NCBI GenBank assembly: GCA_031373665.1
Contig: JANMMZ010000022.1
Span: forward strand, 3,162-67,161
DNA from: M3007 sp031373665
Lineage (GTDB): Bacteria > Bacteroidota > Bacteroidia > Chitinophagales > Saprospiraceae
Direction: 5' to 3'
DNA: 64,000 bases
The notes beneath the pieces were generated by a model, which was not told the origin of the DNA, ran no database searches, and saw only the letters and a program-made list of their open reading frames with translations. Position numbers and translations under genes: made by a program. This document shows positions 53,815-62,441 of this stretch, in pieces (positions within the stretch are counted from its first letter, which is position 1; every line of letters starts with the position of its first letter).

Positions 53815-53842
53815 GGTATGCCTGTATATACATAGGCATGCC
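53815..53842. promoter_or_regulatory. Inverted repeat abutting the dapB -7 box
   Basis: Arms ATGCCT and AGGCAT flank a TGTATATACA-type centre, with further partial pairing at the ends. It ends 2 bp before the -7 box at 53844. It may be an operator for dapB or a weak terminator of the receptor gene; there is no T-run on the plus strand. Confidence 0.4.
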
Positions 53843-53843
53843 T

Positions 53844-53851
53844 TACATTTG
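53844..53851 (+). promoter_or_regulatory. -7 box of dapB
   Basis: TACATTTG, a perfect match, 27 bp before the ATG at 53879. Confidence 0.6.
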
Positions 53852-53878
53852 CAGCCTTTGGCAAATAATTTTTATTAC

Positions 53879-54601
53879 ATGGGACTCAAAGTTGGACTTT
53901 TAGGCTACGGAAAAATGGGGCAAGCCATTGAAAGTATTGCCCTTGAAAAAGGGATGGACATTGTATGGCGGATTACCAAGGCCAATCGTCATGAACTTAC
54001 CAATGCACGGATACAAGAGGTTGATGTCGTTATAGAGTTCAGTCGCCCCGAATCGGCTTTCGATAATGTTATGCAATGCTTGGAATCAGGCATACCAGTT
54101 GTATGCGGCAGCACTGGGTGGCAAGATAGACTAGGGCAGGCTCAGTCCTTTTGCCAGCAACAACAAGGTGCTATGATCTGGGCTTCTAATTTTAGCATTG
54201 GGGTCAATTTGTTTTTTGCTATCAATCAGTATGTGGCTAAAATGATGGCTGCTCGCGCTGAGTATAGTCCTCATGTCACGGAAATACACCACATCCATAA
54301 ATTGGATGCACCCAGCGGCACCGCAGTCACCATTTTAGATCAGTTGTTAGCATCTATGAATCAATATGATGGTTGGCAACTGGAGCCAGCGGCAAGCGAT
54401 GCTGGTAAAATATCCGTCACAGCCATCAGGGAAGGGGAAGTACCCGGTACGCACCAAGTGCAATGGACTAGCTCAACCGATGAAATCATTATTACACACA
54501 AAGCGCATTCGCGGCAGGGATTTGCGATGGGAGCAGTACTTGCTGCTCAATGGATAGTAGGCAAACAAGGTGTTTTTGGGATGGAAGATGTGATTAGGTA
54601 A
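53879..54601 (+). CDS. dapB: 4-hydroxy-tetrahydrodipicolinate reductase
   Basis: 240 residues from the ATG at 53879, which starts directly with the nucleotide-binding motif VGLLGYGKMGQAIE. Later blocks are VVIEFSRPESAFDNV, CGSTGWQDRL, SNFSIGVNLFFAIN, and the substrate-binding HHIHKLDAPSGTA. All catalytic features are present. It makes tetrahydrodipicolinate for lysine and diaminopimelate, hence cell-wall synthesis. It is a single gene with its own -7 box. Confidence 0.95.
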   Translation: MGLKVGLLGYGKMGQAIESIALEKGMDIVWRITKANRHELTNARIQEVDVVIEFSRPESAFDNVMQCLESGIPVVCGSTGWQDRLGQAQSFCQQQQGAMIWASNFSIGVNLFFAINQYVAKMMAARAEYSPHVTEIHHIHKLDAPSGTAVTILDQLLASMNQYDGWQLEPAASDAGKISVTAIREGEVPGTHQVQWTSSTDEIIITHKAHSRQGFAMGAVLAAQWIVGKQGVFGMEDVIR

Positions 54602-54941
54602 TTATGAATTAGAATATTTTGGCTATACTACTTAATTCTACTTTGACACTTTAGGAACGGTTTCTTAGATAACGTGAATTCGGGCATTTACCATTCCCGA
54701 TGAATCGGGACAGGCATTGTAACCGCCCGTTTCAACGGGTGGAATGAGGCAGGAAATCAATGATATCTATCTTCTTTTCAAAAACATCCCATCATGATAC
54801 GTATATGTGATGTTTTGTAAAGAAGTTAGATGTGATTGATTATCAATTGTTTAATGCCCGAACCCACGTTAGATAGTGCCAACAATTCTTCGGTTGGTTA
54901 AGTGCCTAGTTTTATAGATCGTGTTACTCAAAAACAAAATA
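54602..54941. other. Gene-free 340-bp region with two palindromes
   Basis: No gene is seen between dapB and the MATE gene. Two palindromes 16 bp apart stand out: CCCGATGAATCGGG (54696-54709) and CCCGTTTCAACGGG (54726-54739). They look like dispersed intergenic repeats, but no other copies occur in the window. A consensus -7 box for the MATE gene was not found. Confidence 0.5.
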
Positions 54942-56342
54942 ATGAACCCTATTATTCGATTTTGGCAGGGAATTGCATTTCGTTCTGAACTGAAGTCCAC
55001 CTTATTTTTGGCTTTACCCCTCATGCTTGGTGAATTGAGCAGTATGATGATGGGTGTGGTAGGTACTATGATGATCGGAAGGCTCGGAGAGACGGCCTTG
55101 GCTGCCTCTGGTATAGCAGGTGTTGTATTCGTTATGTCTATGCTTCTGATATGGGGCGGTATCCGAATGATCCCTACTCCAGTGGCGGAAGCCCACGAAC
55201 TCCGCGATGGCGTGCGGGTACGTACTTTGATCTTTGCGGGGCTGATGCTTTGTGTTTTTTTTATATTGGTGGCCTGCCCATTGTTGTGGGTAGGTATTCA
55301 ACACTTCGATCTTTTGCGACAAGATAGTGAAGTGACGACTTTAGCCATTGGATACCTCAAAATCATCATTTATAGTATGCCTGTATTGATTTTGTTTGCG
55401 GTGGTCATCAATTTTGCAGATGCTTTTGAGTACGTCAAAGTCACGATGTATATTTCCTTTTTTGGGTTGGTATTAGATGTGTTTCTGAATTGGGTATTCA
55501 TTTTCGGCAATTTAGGGATGCCCAAACTAGGGATCAACGCTATTGCAATGAATACGGGTATCTCACATGCTGTCATGCTCATAGGCTTGGTTTTTATCTT
55601 GTATCGAAAAAAAGAATTGCAATATATCAAGGATAGTCGCACCGATTTTGAGGCCATTTGGGCCGAAACCAAGACATTTATAAGATATGGGATTCCTTCA
55701 GCCGTACAAATCATGGTAGAGTTTGCTGCCTTTGGTGCTGGCTCTATCATCATAGGCCAAATCAGTAAAACAGAGCAGGCCGCACACCAGATCGCGATGA
55801 ATCTTATTTCAGTTACTTATGTGACCATTATGGGTGTTTCTACTTCTGGTATGATCCGGGTAGGGCAGGCATTGGCTTACAAAAGCCGCATTCGGATCTG
55901 GATGGCTGGTATCTCGTCGCTTACTTTGGGTATGTTGATTATGTTGGTACCAACCCTCGCTTTTTTATGCTTCCCCGGAAGCGTAGTAGGTTTATATATT
56001 CAAGACCCTGCCGTAGTAGGTATTGCTACAACGCTGCTGTTCTTTGCTGGTTTTTTCCAATTGGCCGATGCTGCTCAGGCTACCAGTATGTCGTTGTTGC
56101 GATCGCTCAATGACGTTATGACCCCATCCATCATTTCTTTTGTGGCTTTTTGGCTCATTGGATTACCGATAGGCTATTGGTTGGCGGTTCATCAAGGCTG
56201 GAATGCCAAAGGTATTTGGGTCGGGTATTTGATCGCCTTGATTATTCAGGCGGTGTTTTTTGTTCGGCGATTTTTGAAGATGGTCACGCAATATGCTCCC
56301 CCCACCGATATGCATCCAAGCGCAAACCAGCCAAATCAATAA
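54942..56342 (+). CDS. MATE-family efflux transporter
   Basis: 466 residues from the ATG at 54942 (a GTG at 54921 would add seven). About 12 membrane segments in two matching halves, with MATE-type GELSSMMMGVVGTMMIGRLG in helix 1-2, GIPSAVQIMVEFAAFGAGSI at the start of the second half, and the AAHQIAMNLISVTYVTIMGV segment. It exports cationic compounds using Na+ or H+. The drug range is unknown. Its last 59 bp overlap the 3' end of ubiX on the other strand. Confidence 0.92.
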   Translation: MNPIIRFWQGIAFRSELKSTLFLALPLMLGELSSMMMGVVGTMMIGRLGETALAASGIAGVVFVMSMLLIWGGIRMIPTPVAEAHELRDGVRVRTLIFAGLMLCVFFILVACPLLWVGIQHFDLLRQDSEVTTLAIGYLKIIIYSMPVLILFAVVINFADAFEYVKVTMYISFFGLVLDVFLNWVFIFGNLGMPKLGINAIAMNTGISHAVMLIGLVFILYRKKELQYIKDSRTDFEAIWAETKTFIRYGIPSAVQIMVEFAAFGAGSIIIGQISKTEQAAHQIAMNLISVTYVTIMGVSTSGMIRVGQALAYKSRIRIWMAGISSLTLGMLIMLVPTLAFLCFPGSVVGLYIQDPAVVGIATTLLFFAGFFQLADAAQATSMSLLRSLNDVMTPSIISFVAFWLIGLPIGYWLAVHQGWNAKGIWVGYLIALIIQAVFFVRRFLKMVTQYAPPTDMHPSANQPNQ

Positions 56343-56850
56343 CCCTATCCACGACGGTGGCGGCCACGGCCTCTATGGTTTCTGGTTTTGAATAAAATGA
56401 TGGGCAGGCCGGACAAATGATCCCGCCAGCCTCTGTCACTACCTTCATATTATTGATGTGTATAAGGCTCAAAGGTGTATCGCGGGTGATTAATATAAGG
56501 CGGCGGCGTTCTTTCAATACCACATCGGCGGCTCGTGTCACCAAATCATTGCTGATACCAGTAGCGATACGGGCTAAAGTCCCCATTGAACAAGGGCATA
56601 CGATCATGGTGTCATATTGAGCAGATCCAGAGGCAAAAGGCGCGAAAAAATCATTTTTCCCATAGGTTTTGAATGAATATTTCTCATAGTCTTTGTTTCC
56701 AAGTTCTAGTTCCCAGTTCAATTTGGCATTGTCCGAAAAAACCAACCCAACGGCATCAATTTGATTGGATAGCAACAGCAATTTGTCCAGCAACACCTTG
56801 GCATAAATGGATCCAGAAGAACCCGTGACAGCGACAACAATCTTTTTCAT
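56284..56850 (-). CDS. ubiX: Flavin prenyltransferase UbiX
   Basis: 188 residues. It prenylates FMN to make the cofactor of UbiD-type decarboxylases. Conserved blocks are VVAVTGSSGSIYAKVLL, LVFSDNAKLNWELE, MIVCPCSMGTLARIATGISN, DLVTRAADVVLKERRRLILI and RDTPLSLIHINNM. It is of standard length. The gene is convergent with the MATE gene and overlaps it by 59 bp. ubiD is not in the window. There is no clear -7 box in its upstream region. Confidence 0.93.
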   Translation of the reverse strand: MKKIVVAVTGSSGSIYAKVLLDKLLLLSNQIDAVGLVFSDNAKLNWELELGNKDYEKYSFKTYGKNDFFAPFASGSAQYDTMIVCPCSMGTLARIATGISNDLVTRAADVVLKERRRLILITRDTPLSLIHINNMKVVTEAGGIICPACPSFYSKPETIEAVAATVVDRVIDLAGLRLDAYRWGEHIA

Positions 56851-56915
56851 ATTAATACATCCAACGAATCTACACTGTTTTAGTTTATTTTTTCATGCGA
56901 ATTCTTAAATTCTAC

Positions 56916-56923
56916 TACTTTTG
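56916..56923 (+). promoter_or_regulatory. -7 box upstream of yajC
   Basis: TACTTTTG, a perfect match, in the divergent gap after ubiX. The leader to yajC would be about 130 nt; nothing coding is visible in it. Confidence 0.5.
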
Positions 56924-57055
56924 TGGCGTATTTGGCCATTGTTTCCATTCAGGATTCAATTGAATCCTTTGTTTGTTGTCATTTTACCGTTACTTACAGT
57001 GAAACATGGGCATCTATAAAAAACATATAATTTTAATTATTCATAATTTACACAC

Positions 57056-57355
57056 ATGATCGCACATATTTTTTTACAAGCCGCACCGGGAGCATCCAAT
57101 CCATTATTGAGCATGTTGTTTCCTGTTCTTATACTATTGGTATTTTATTTCTTCTTGATTCGTCCACAAATGAAACGGCAGAAGGATCAGCAGAAATTTG
57201 TAGATAGCCTCAAAGAAGGCATGGAAGTGGTTACCTCTGCAGGTATTATCGGCAAAATCACCAAAATTGACGGCAGTGTAGTGCGATTGATGGTTGATGA
57301 AAAGACATTCATGCGCGTCGCAAAATCTTCTATTCAAGGAGAGTATAAAGGATAG
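57056..57355 (+). CDS. yajC: Preprotein translocase subunit YajC
   Basis: 99 residues with one membrane segment (about 20-40, MLFPVLILLVFYFFLIRPQM) followed by the family block KRQKDQQKFVDSLKEGMEVV and a small beta domain, TSAGIIGKITKIDGSVVRLM. YajC is an accessory membrane protein of the Sec translocon, usually with SecDF. It is followed after 8 bp by an outer-membrane protein gene, probably co-transcribed. Confidence 0.93.
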   Translation: MIAHIFLQAAPGASNPLLSMLFPVLILLVFYFFLIRPQMKRQKDQQKFVDSLKEGMEVVTSAGIIGKITKIDGSVVRLMVDEKTFMRVAKSSIQGEYKG

Positions 57356-57363
57356 TCAATCCT

Positions 57364-58215
57364 ATGCTACCAAAGACCCAAATTTATTTTTTAGGGTGTG
57401 TATTCCTCTTTGTTTTCCAAGGGATAAATGCCCAAAGTCCGTGGGTACGAACCAAGGCTGGGGCTTATGCCCAATTGGCTTATCAGGCTATTCCAGCCTA
57501 TGATAGGCTTTTTGGGGCATCCGATAGCGACTTCAATATAGAGGGTGGCAGCGTCACGGAGCAGGGCGTACAACTATACGGTGAATACGGCCTTACCCGC
57601 AACAATACGTTGATCTGTGCCATCCCTTATCGGTTCATCACAGCACCTAAGCGAACTATTGGTTTGCCCAATCCTGTGTATGAGCAGACCTCCTCTACTG
57701 GCCTTGGAAATGTATCGGTGTCCCTAAGGCATGGACTCCGAAATAGGCGGATCACATGGGCCACCACCCTCAAGGTCGAATTGCCTACCTACACTAATAA
57801 AGGCGAGCCACATCGTGGATATACGTCCTTTACGGTATTGCCCATGCTCAACGCTGGTATGGGTTTCGAGCGGGCATATTGGTTTGCTTATTCGGGTTAT
57901 GGGCTGCGCAGCCATCAATATAGCCACCTGGTAGATGTTGGTGCTGAAGGAGGAGTCCACCTCCGAAATTTTTGGATCATAGCCGCTACCCAATGGGTCA
58001 AATCTATGAAAAATGGCCAAGTACAATTGCCCGATCCCACAGTGAACCTGAGCTTGTATGTCAACAATCAGGAGTGGTGTTCATACAATTTTAAGGTTAT
58101 TTATGAACATAGTCGTTTTTGGGGTGTTAATGCATCTTTTGCGGGCGCAGCCTGGGCGCATCTAGTACCGAAAAGCCCTGCATGGAGTATTGGAACATAT
58201 TTTAAATGGGACTGA
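57364..58215 (+). CDS. Predicted outer-membrane beta-barrel protein
   Basis: 283 residues, no named family recognised. A signal peptide covers about 1-23 (ending FQGINAQ). The mature part alternates polar and hydrophobic residues with many aromatic strand ends (GVQLYGEYGLTRNNTLICAI, GLGNVSVSLRHGLR, NFKVIYEHSRFWGVNASFAG), as in transporter-like or 'protein XagA'-type outer-membrane barrels. It ends in a hydrophobic SIGTYFKWD strand of the kind recognised by BamA. Substrate unknown. It lies 8 bp after yajC. Confidence 0.75.
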   Translation: MLPKTQIYFLGCVFLFVFQGINAQSPWVRTKAGAYAQLAYQAIPAYDRLFGASDSDFNIEGGSVTEQGVQLYGEYGLTRNNTLICAIPYRFITAPKRTIGLPNPVYEQTSSTGLGNVSVSLRHGLRNRRITWATTLKVELPTYTNKGEPHRGYTSFTVLPMLNAGMGFERAYWFAYSGYGLRSHQYSHLVDVGAEGGVHLRNFWIIAATQWVKSMKNGQVQLPDPTVNLSLYVNNQEWCSYNFKVIYEHSRFWGVNASFAGAAWAHLVPKSPAWSIGTYFKWD

Positions 58216-58244
58216 TGCTTGCACGTTCCTAATATAAGAAAGCA

Positions 58245-58655
58245 TTGAAAAAAGATATAGAAATATTAAAGGTAGAAGATTTGGCCATCGCGATCGTACC
58301 ACGATTGAGCAGCGAGGAAGATCATGATTTGTTTTGGGATAGTTACATCATCAACCTAAAAGATGAGGCTATTCACTCGGTTTTAGTCAATTCGACCGGG
58401 TACGGAGAGGTGGACGGCGAAAAGCGACGCACGGGTACCATGCGTTATTTTTGGGAAACCATTGGCCCTTTAGATCTTATCAAAATAGAACCTGTACATA
58501 TTGATCTCCTGAAAATCGCCAATGAATATTGGGTGAGTTTCACCTTCGATAATTATCTCTACGATAAGAAATATGTATTTGTACAAGGTAGTTTAGAGCC
58601 TAGCAACTTTACAGAGATTCCTTTTTTGGATAAAAAAGGGGTGATGATTCGGTAA
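58245..58655 (+). CDS. Conserved small Bacteroidota protein of unknown function
   Basis: 136 residues from a TTG at 58245; the opening KKDIEILKVEDLAIAIVPR fits the family start. It is beta-rich with a repeated feel: WDSYIINLKDEAIHSVLVNS, STGYGEVDGEKRRTGTMRYF and ANEYWVSFTFDNYLYDKKYV. Similar proteins are widespread in Bacteroidota and are sometimes wrongly labelled as phenylalanyl-tRNA synthetase alpha subunits; nothing here supports that. It has no signal peptide and so is probably cytoplasmic. It may be the last gene of the yajC transcript. Confidence 0.75.
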   Translation: MKKDIEILKVEDLAIAIVPRLSSEEDHDLFWDSYIINLKDEAIHSVLVNSTGYGEVDGEKRRTGTMRYFWETIGPLDLIKIEPVHIDLLKIANEYWVSFTFDNYLYDKKYVFVQGSLEPSNFTEIPFLDKKGVMIR

Positions 58656-58658
58656 TGG

Positions 58659-60137
58659 TTACTTATATTCTTTCTTATTACGTTGATCGGCATAGTTCCA
58701 CGATTTCCAAGTGAATCCATCTTGGGTAGTCTCAAAATACTGCCGTTTATACCTCAATGCTTCCGCAATATTCGAAGAATCTATGGCCGGATAGGCCATT
58801 ATACGATGCAAACCACTCTTTTTTTCTTCTAAAATATAGAGGTTTTTATCCGAAACCGAACGCAGCAAATGGTTCATATCAATATTGCCGCGAGGCTTGC
58901 CCGAAAGGTTGTAGCGGGTCACCACCGTATCCCAACTTACGCTGGCATTCAGTAAAATAAGTATAAAAAACGCCCACCCACTGTTGCGCCATAGCCAAAA
59001 CATGGTACGGCGATCCCTGATCTTTTGCCAAAGGGTATAAAGTCCAAAAAAGACCAAGAGCAAGAATAGCAATACCCCAATACGCTTGGAAGCCAACCCA
59101 TGATAATCAATGTAGCGACCCGTGCGAATGGCCAATGAAAAAGCCAAGATCCCATTCATAGCCAACCATCCAGCGGAGGCGTTTTTAAGGGTTTGGTTCT
59201 CGGGGTAAAAGTTTAGATTTTTACGAAAAACGTAAAACAATACCCCCATTGCTAACATAATCGAAAAAATAAGCACATAAGTGCCTCCATGTACATAAGA
59301 TTGCAAATCCAATAATGCTTTCTCGTCAACACCAAACCATACATAAGCAATGTCGGTCAGGTTGACCACCAATAGCAAAGCGCACAACAACCAAAGCAAC
59401 ATTTTGGATTGGCTGAACTCTTGCGCCAATCCAAGTACTGGTGTCCGAAAGGAAAGGGTGCCACGTTTGGGTCGTGTACGTACCATATCGTCGGGCGTTT
59501 GCTCGTTCAATCCCGATTCATAAGGCCAAATGGCACCACCACAAAGAAACAGGGCGAATATGACAAACAGGATGCGGTCAAATGAAATATCGAAGGCAAA
59601 CAAACGGCCTACCTGACCCCAAAAACGATCTGAGAGGGCGGCAAACTGCTTGTTTGACACATAATATAGAATATAAAAGAAAATTAGAATGAAAATAGGG
59701 ATCACGCCGAGCCTAGACCCACCCCTGACACTTTTGACAGGTTTGGCTTGTTGATCCGTCGCCCCTCGACGTAGAGACCTGAAAAAAGCCCCCAACATAA
59801 AAATAGTTGAGTTGATATACTGTATCCAAGCATTGAGGATATGCCGATAGTTGTCTTGCTGGGCAAACCCTGCCGCGCACATAGCCGATATGATAAATGC
59901 GAACTTTGATCCATCCGAATTGTGCCAAATGATAAACACAGCACTTAAAATGGTGCTGACACCAGTGGCTAAAAAACCTTTGGAATATCGGCTTTTGGGG
60001 AATTGCCAGACCAGTGCTGCCAATAAGGCTAAACCAAATAAGAGCGTATTAACACCCATCTTTTCGTTCCAAAAACAAAAATTGAAAAGGAACACTAGGG
60101 CTAAAACTGTAAATAATCGGATTTTCGTAGTACTCAT
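58659..60137 (-). CDS. DUF4173-type polytopic membrane protein
   Basis: 492 residues with about 12 membrane segments. It has the features of the DUF4173 family: the AFDISFDRILFVIFALFLCG segment in the middle and the late IDYHGLASKRIGVLLFLLLV, followed by a short C-terminal soluble part (LLRSVSDKNLYILEEKKSGL). The function of the family is unknown. It is convergent with the small protein gene at 58245 (3 bp apart). A near-consensus -7 box (TACCTTCG, minus strand) lies near 60160-60167. Confidence 0.82.
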   Translation of the reverse strand: MSTTKIRLFTVLALVFLFNFCFWNEKMGVNTLLFGLALLAALVWQFPKSRYSKGFLATGVSTILSAVFIIWHNSDGSKFAFIISAMCAAGFAQQDNYRHILNAWIQYINSTIFMLGAFFRSLRRGATDQQAKPVKSVRGGSRLGVIPIFILIFFYILYYVSNKQFAALSDRFWGQVGRLFAFDISFDRILFVIFALFLCGGAIWPYESGLNEQTPDDMVRTRPKRGTLSFRTPVLGLAQEFSQSKMLLWLLCALLLVVNLTDIAYVWFGVDEKALLDLQSYVHGGTYVLIFSIMLAMGVLFYVFRKNLNFYPENQTLKNASAGWLAMNGILAFSLAIRTGRYIDYHGLASKRIGVLLFLLLVFFGLYTLWQKIRDRRTMFWLWRNSGWAFFILILLNASVSWDTVVTRYNLSGKPRGNIDMNHLLRSVSDKNLYILEEKKSGLHRIMAYPAIDSSNIAEALRYKRQYFETTQDGFTWKSWNYADQRNKKEYK

Positions 60138-60250
60138 GCGTCACCTGTATATGAAAGTGCGAAGGTAACAATCTTCACCATATGGAAACGATTGAGCGTG
60201 AAAATTGCTGCTTGGGGTTCTTTTGCGTTCCCATCTGTACACTAGCACAA

Positions 60251-60290
60251 AAAAAACAAAAAAAAGGGTCTTCCATTATCTGGAAGACCC
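60251..60290 (-). terminator. Intrinsic terminator behind tRNA-Asn
   Basis: Perfect arms GGGTCTTCC (60266-60274) and GGAAGACCC (60282-60290), loop of 7, followed on the minus strand by a long T-rich run (60265 down to 60251). It starts 4 bp after the tRNA 3' end. Confidence 0.9.
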
Positions 60291-60293
60291 TTG

Positions 60294-60367
60294 CGTCCCA
60301 TCAAGGACTTGAACCTTGGACCTACGGATTAACAGTCCGTTGCTCTAACCAACTGAGCTAATGAGAC
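60294..60367 (-). tRNA. tRNA-Asn (anticodon GTT)
   Basis: 74 nt. The acceptor stem pairs GTCTCAT with ATGGGAC (one G-U pair); the D-arm has AGCTCAGTTGGTTAGAGC; the anticodon stem-loop is ACGGACTGTTAATCCGT with anticodon GTT; the T-arm is CAAGG-TTCAAGT-CCTTG. The CCA end is not encoded. It is followed directly by a strong terminator and preceded by a perfect -7 box at 60390-60397. Confidence 0.95.
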
Positions 60368-60389
60368 AGTGCTTTTGAATTTAGCGACG

Positions 60390-60397
60390 CAAAGATA
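60390..60397 (-). promoter_or_regulatory. -7 box of tRNA-Asn
   Basis: TATCTTTG on the minus strand, a perfect match, 22 bp upstream of the tRNA 5' end. Confidence 0.6.
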
Positions 60398-60447
60398 CGA
60401 CCACTTCAAACAATTTTACAACCTTTGCGCAAACTTTTTTTCAAAAA

Positions 60448-61365
60448 ATGATAAAATACTGGTTAAACATCGCTCCAGAGGTAGAAACTGCTCTTTTTGA
60501 AGGCCAACCCGTGGTGGCTTTAGAGAGTACCATCATCGCACATGGGATGCCATATCCCCAAAATGTAGAAACCGCCCTTAGGGTAGAGTCCATCATTAGG
60601 GCGGCTGGAGCAATCCCCGCAACCTGTGCTATTATAGATGGAAAACTTAGAGCGGGGCTATCGCATGCTGAAATTGAAGACTTTGGAAAACATGGGTTGA
60701 ATGCCATCAAAGCCAGCCGTCGGGATATTCCATACTTAATAAGCCAAAAAATGACGGGTGCGACCACCGTGGCTTCTACCATGATTATTGCGCACGAAGC
60801 CAATATTCGTATTTTTGCAACGGGAGGTATTGGAGGCGTACATCGGGGAGCGGCTACTACCTTTGATATTTCTGCCGATTTGCAGGAATTGGCCCATACT
60901 CCAGTGGCAGTTATCAGTGCCGGCGCCAAAAGCATCTTAGATCTTGGTCTTACCTTAGAATACCTTGAAACCCAAGGAGTACCCGTTATTGGTTATCAAA
61001 CAGCAGATTTTCCAGCCTTTTATGCACGTACCAGTGGGCATAAAGTAGATTTTGCTTTGAATACAGCCGCCGAAATAGCCGATTTGCTAAGCGTAAAATG
61101 GGCAATGGGTCTAAATGGAGGCGCATTGGTCTGCAATCCTGTTCCGGAAGCGTGGCAACTAGATGCCCAACTCATGGAAAAAACCATCATGGAGGCCGTC
61201 GCGGAGGCAGATCGGCTTGGAATAAAAGGCAAAGCGATTACTCCATTTCTATTAGGAAGGATCGAAAAAATAACTGGCGGCACCAGCCTTGCTACAAATA
61301 TAGAACTGGTTTGTAATAATGCGCTTTTGGGCGCACAAATCGCCGTATCTTTGCACTCAAAATAG
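60448..61365 (+). CDS. psuG: Pseudouridine-5'-phosphate glycosidase
   Basis: 305 residues, the standard length. It splits pseudouridine 5'-phosphate into uracil and ribose 5-phosphate. Conserved blocks are VVALESTIIAHGMPYPQNVE, with the catalytic Glu, ATTVASTMIIAHEANIRIFA, GGIGGVHRGAATTFDISADL and SAGAKSILDLGLTLEYLETQ. The partner kinase psuK is not next to it, so pseudouridine phosphate must come from elsewhere. An in-gene promoter for the next gene lies in its last 20 bp. Confidence 0.94.
   Translation: MIKYWLNIAPEVETALFEGQPVVALESTIIAHGMPYPQNVETALRVESIIRAAGAIPATCAIIDGKLRAGLSHAEIEDFGKHGLNAIKASRRDIPYLISQKMTGATTVASTMIIAHEANIRIFATGGIGGVHRGAATTFDISADLQELAHTPVAVISAGAKSILDLGLTLEYLETQGVPVIGYQTADFPAFYARTSGHKVDFALNTAAEIADLLSVKWAMGLNGGALVCNPVPEAWQLDAQLMEKTIMEAVAEADRLGIKGKAITPFLLGRIEKITGGTSLATNIELVCNNALLGAQIAVSLHSK
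61346..61353 (+). promoter_or_regulatory. -7 box of the DUF2027-Smr gene
   Basis: TATCTTTG, a perfect match, inside the last codons of psuG and 19 bp before the ATG at 61373. It shows that the ATG at 61373 is the start, not an earlier in-frame codon. Confidence 0.6.
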
Positions 61366-61372
61366 AAAAACA

Positions 61373-62413
61373 ATGTTGCCAATAGGGACTAAAGTTAGGT
61401 TAAGATTTACTGGAGAAACCGGCGTGGTGACTGGTTATATGGATGATGACGTGCTTCAAGTTCGCTTGGATAATGATCCTGATTTCACGATACCTACTTT
61501 TGAGGAAGACGTGGCCAAGTTGGACGTAATGATCGCGCCACCGCCCTTGATCGGTGGAAAAAGAAAGGATTTGCCGCCACCGCCACCTGCCAAACGCACC
61601 TTGAAATTGGCCGTACATGCTGCGAGCAATAAGGGTCTTGTACTTTGTTTTGAACCCATGCCTGGCCTTGATGGCTCGGTGCTTCGGTATAAAATGTGGC
61701 TTTTCAATGATACAACCTACGAATTTGTGTTCAAATTGGATGTTTATACCGAGGTTCGTGACATTGTCGTACTCGACGACCTTATAGATGCTGCCACCTT
61801 GAAAGAATTGGGCGATTTTATGGCCGACGACCTCAATGATGGGACAGAAGTATGGGTGAGCGTACAAAGGCTGACCACGGCAGGATTGGATGATAGCATC
61901 GAAAATAAAATGAAAATACGCCCCAAACAGTTTTTTGGGCACCTGCACGAAACGCCCTTGATTGGCCAATTGACCCATCAGTTTGTGCTATTGAGCGACT
62001 TTAAAAACAAAGAGACCAAACAGGATTCTTTGGAAGATCTCAAGGCATTTGCCAGGCAGCAGGTGCGCAAGCCCAAGCCTGCACCCACCAACTCTAGCCC
62101 CATTCGGTCTAATAACGTAGAAGAGTTTGCTGCTTTTATCCCAGAAATAGATTTACACATCCAGAGCATCATGCCCGGTTATGCGCGCATAGATAAGGGC
62201 GAAATATTGAGGGTACAAATGAACCACTTCCACAAATTCATGGATAGAGCCATTCGCTTGGGCGCACCACGCGTGTATATTATACATGGAGTGGGGGAGG
62301 GCAAATTAAAAGAAGCGGTGGCTACAAGCCTCCGCGAAAATGCATTTGTCCATAAGTTTAAAAATGAATACCATATTAAATATGGTTATGGTGCTACGGA
62401 GGTGGTGTTTTAA
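61373..62413 (+). CDS. DUF2027 protein with C-terminal Smr domain
   Basis: 346 residues. The N-terminus (MLPIGTKVRLRFTGETGVVT) is a small SH3-like part, followed by a Pro-rich linker (about 55-75) and the DUF2027 beta-rich domain (about 75-230). A C-terminal Smr domain (about 255-346) has IPEIDLHIQSIMPGYARIDK, VYIIHGVGEGKLKEAVATSL and YHIKYGYGATEVVF. Smr domains are related to MutS2 nucleases and can bind or nick nucleic acid or act on stalled ribosomes. This fusion is typical of Bacteroidota. Its target is not known. Confidence 0.88.
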   Translation: MLPIGTKVRLRFTGETGVVTGYMDDDVLQVRLDNDPDFTIPTFEEDVAKLDVMIAPPPLIGGKRKDLPPPPPAKRTLKLAVHAASNKGLVLCFEPMPGLDGSVLRYKMWLFNDTTYEFVFKLDVYTEVRDIVVLDDLIDAATLKELGDFMADDLNDGTEVWVSVQRLTTAGLDDSIENKMKIRPKQFFGHLHETPLIGQLTHQFVLLSDFKNKETKQDSLEDLKAFARQQVRKPKPAPTNSSPIRSNNVEEFAAFIPEIDLHIQSIMPGYARIDKGEILRVQMNHFHKFMDRAIRLGAPRVYIIHGVGEGKLKEAVATSLRENAFVHKFKNEYHIKYGYGATEVVF

Positions 62414-62441
62414 AAAAGATAGTGGATCAAACGCGTAGTCC

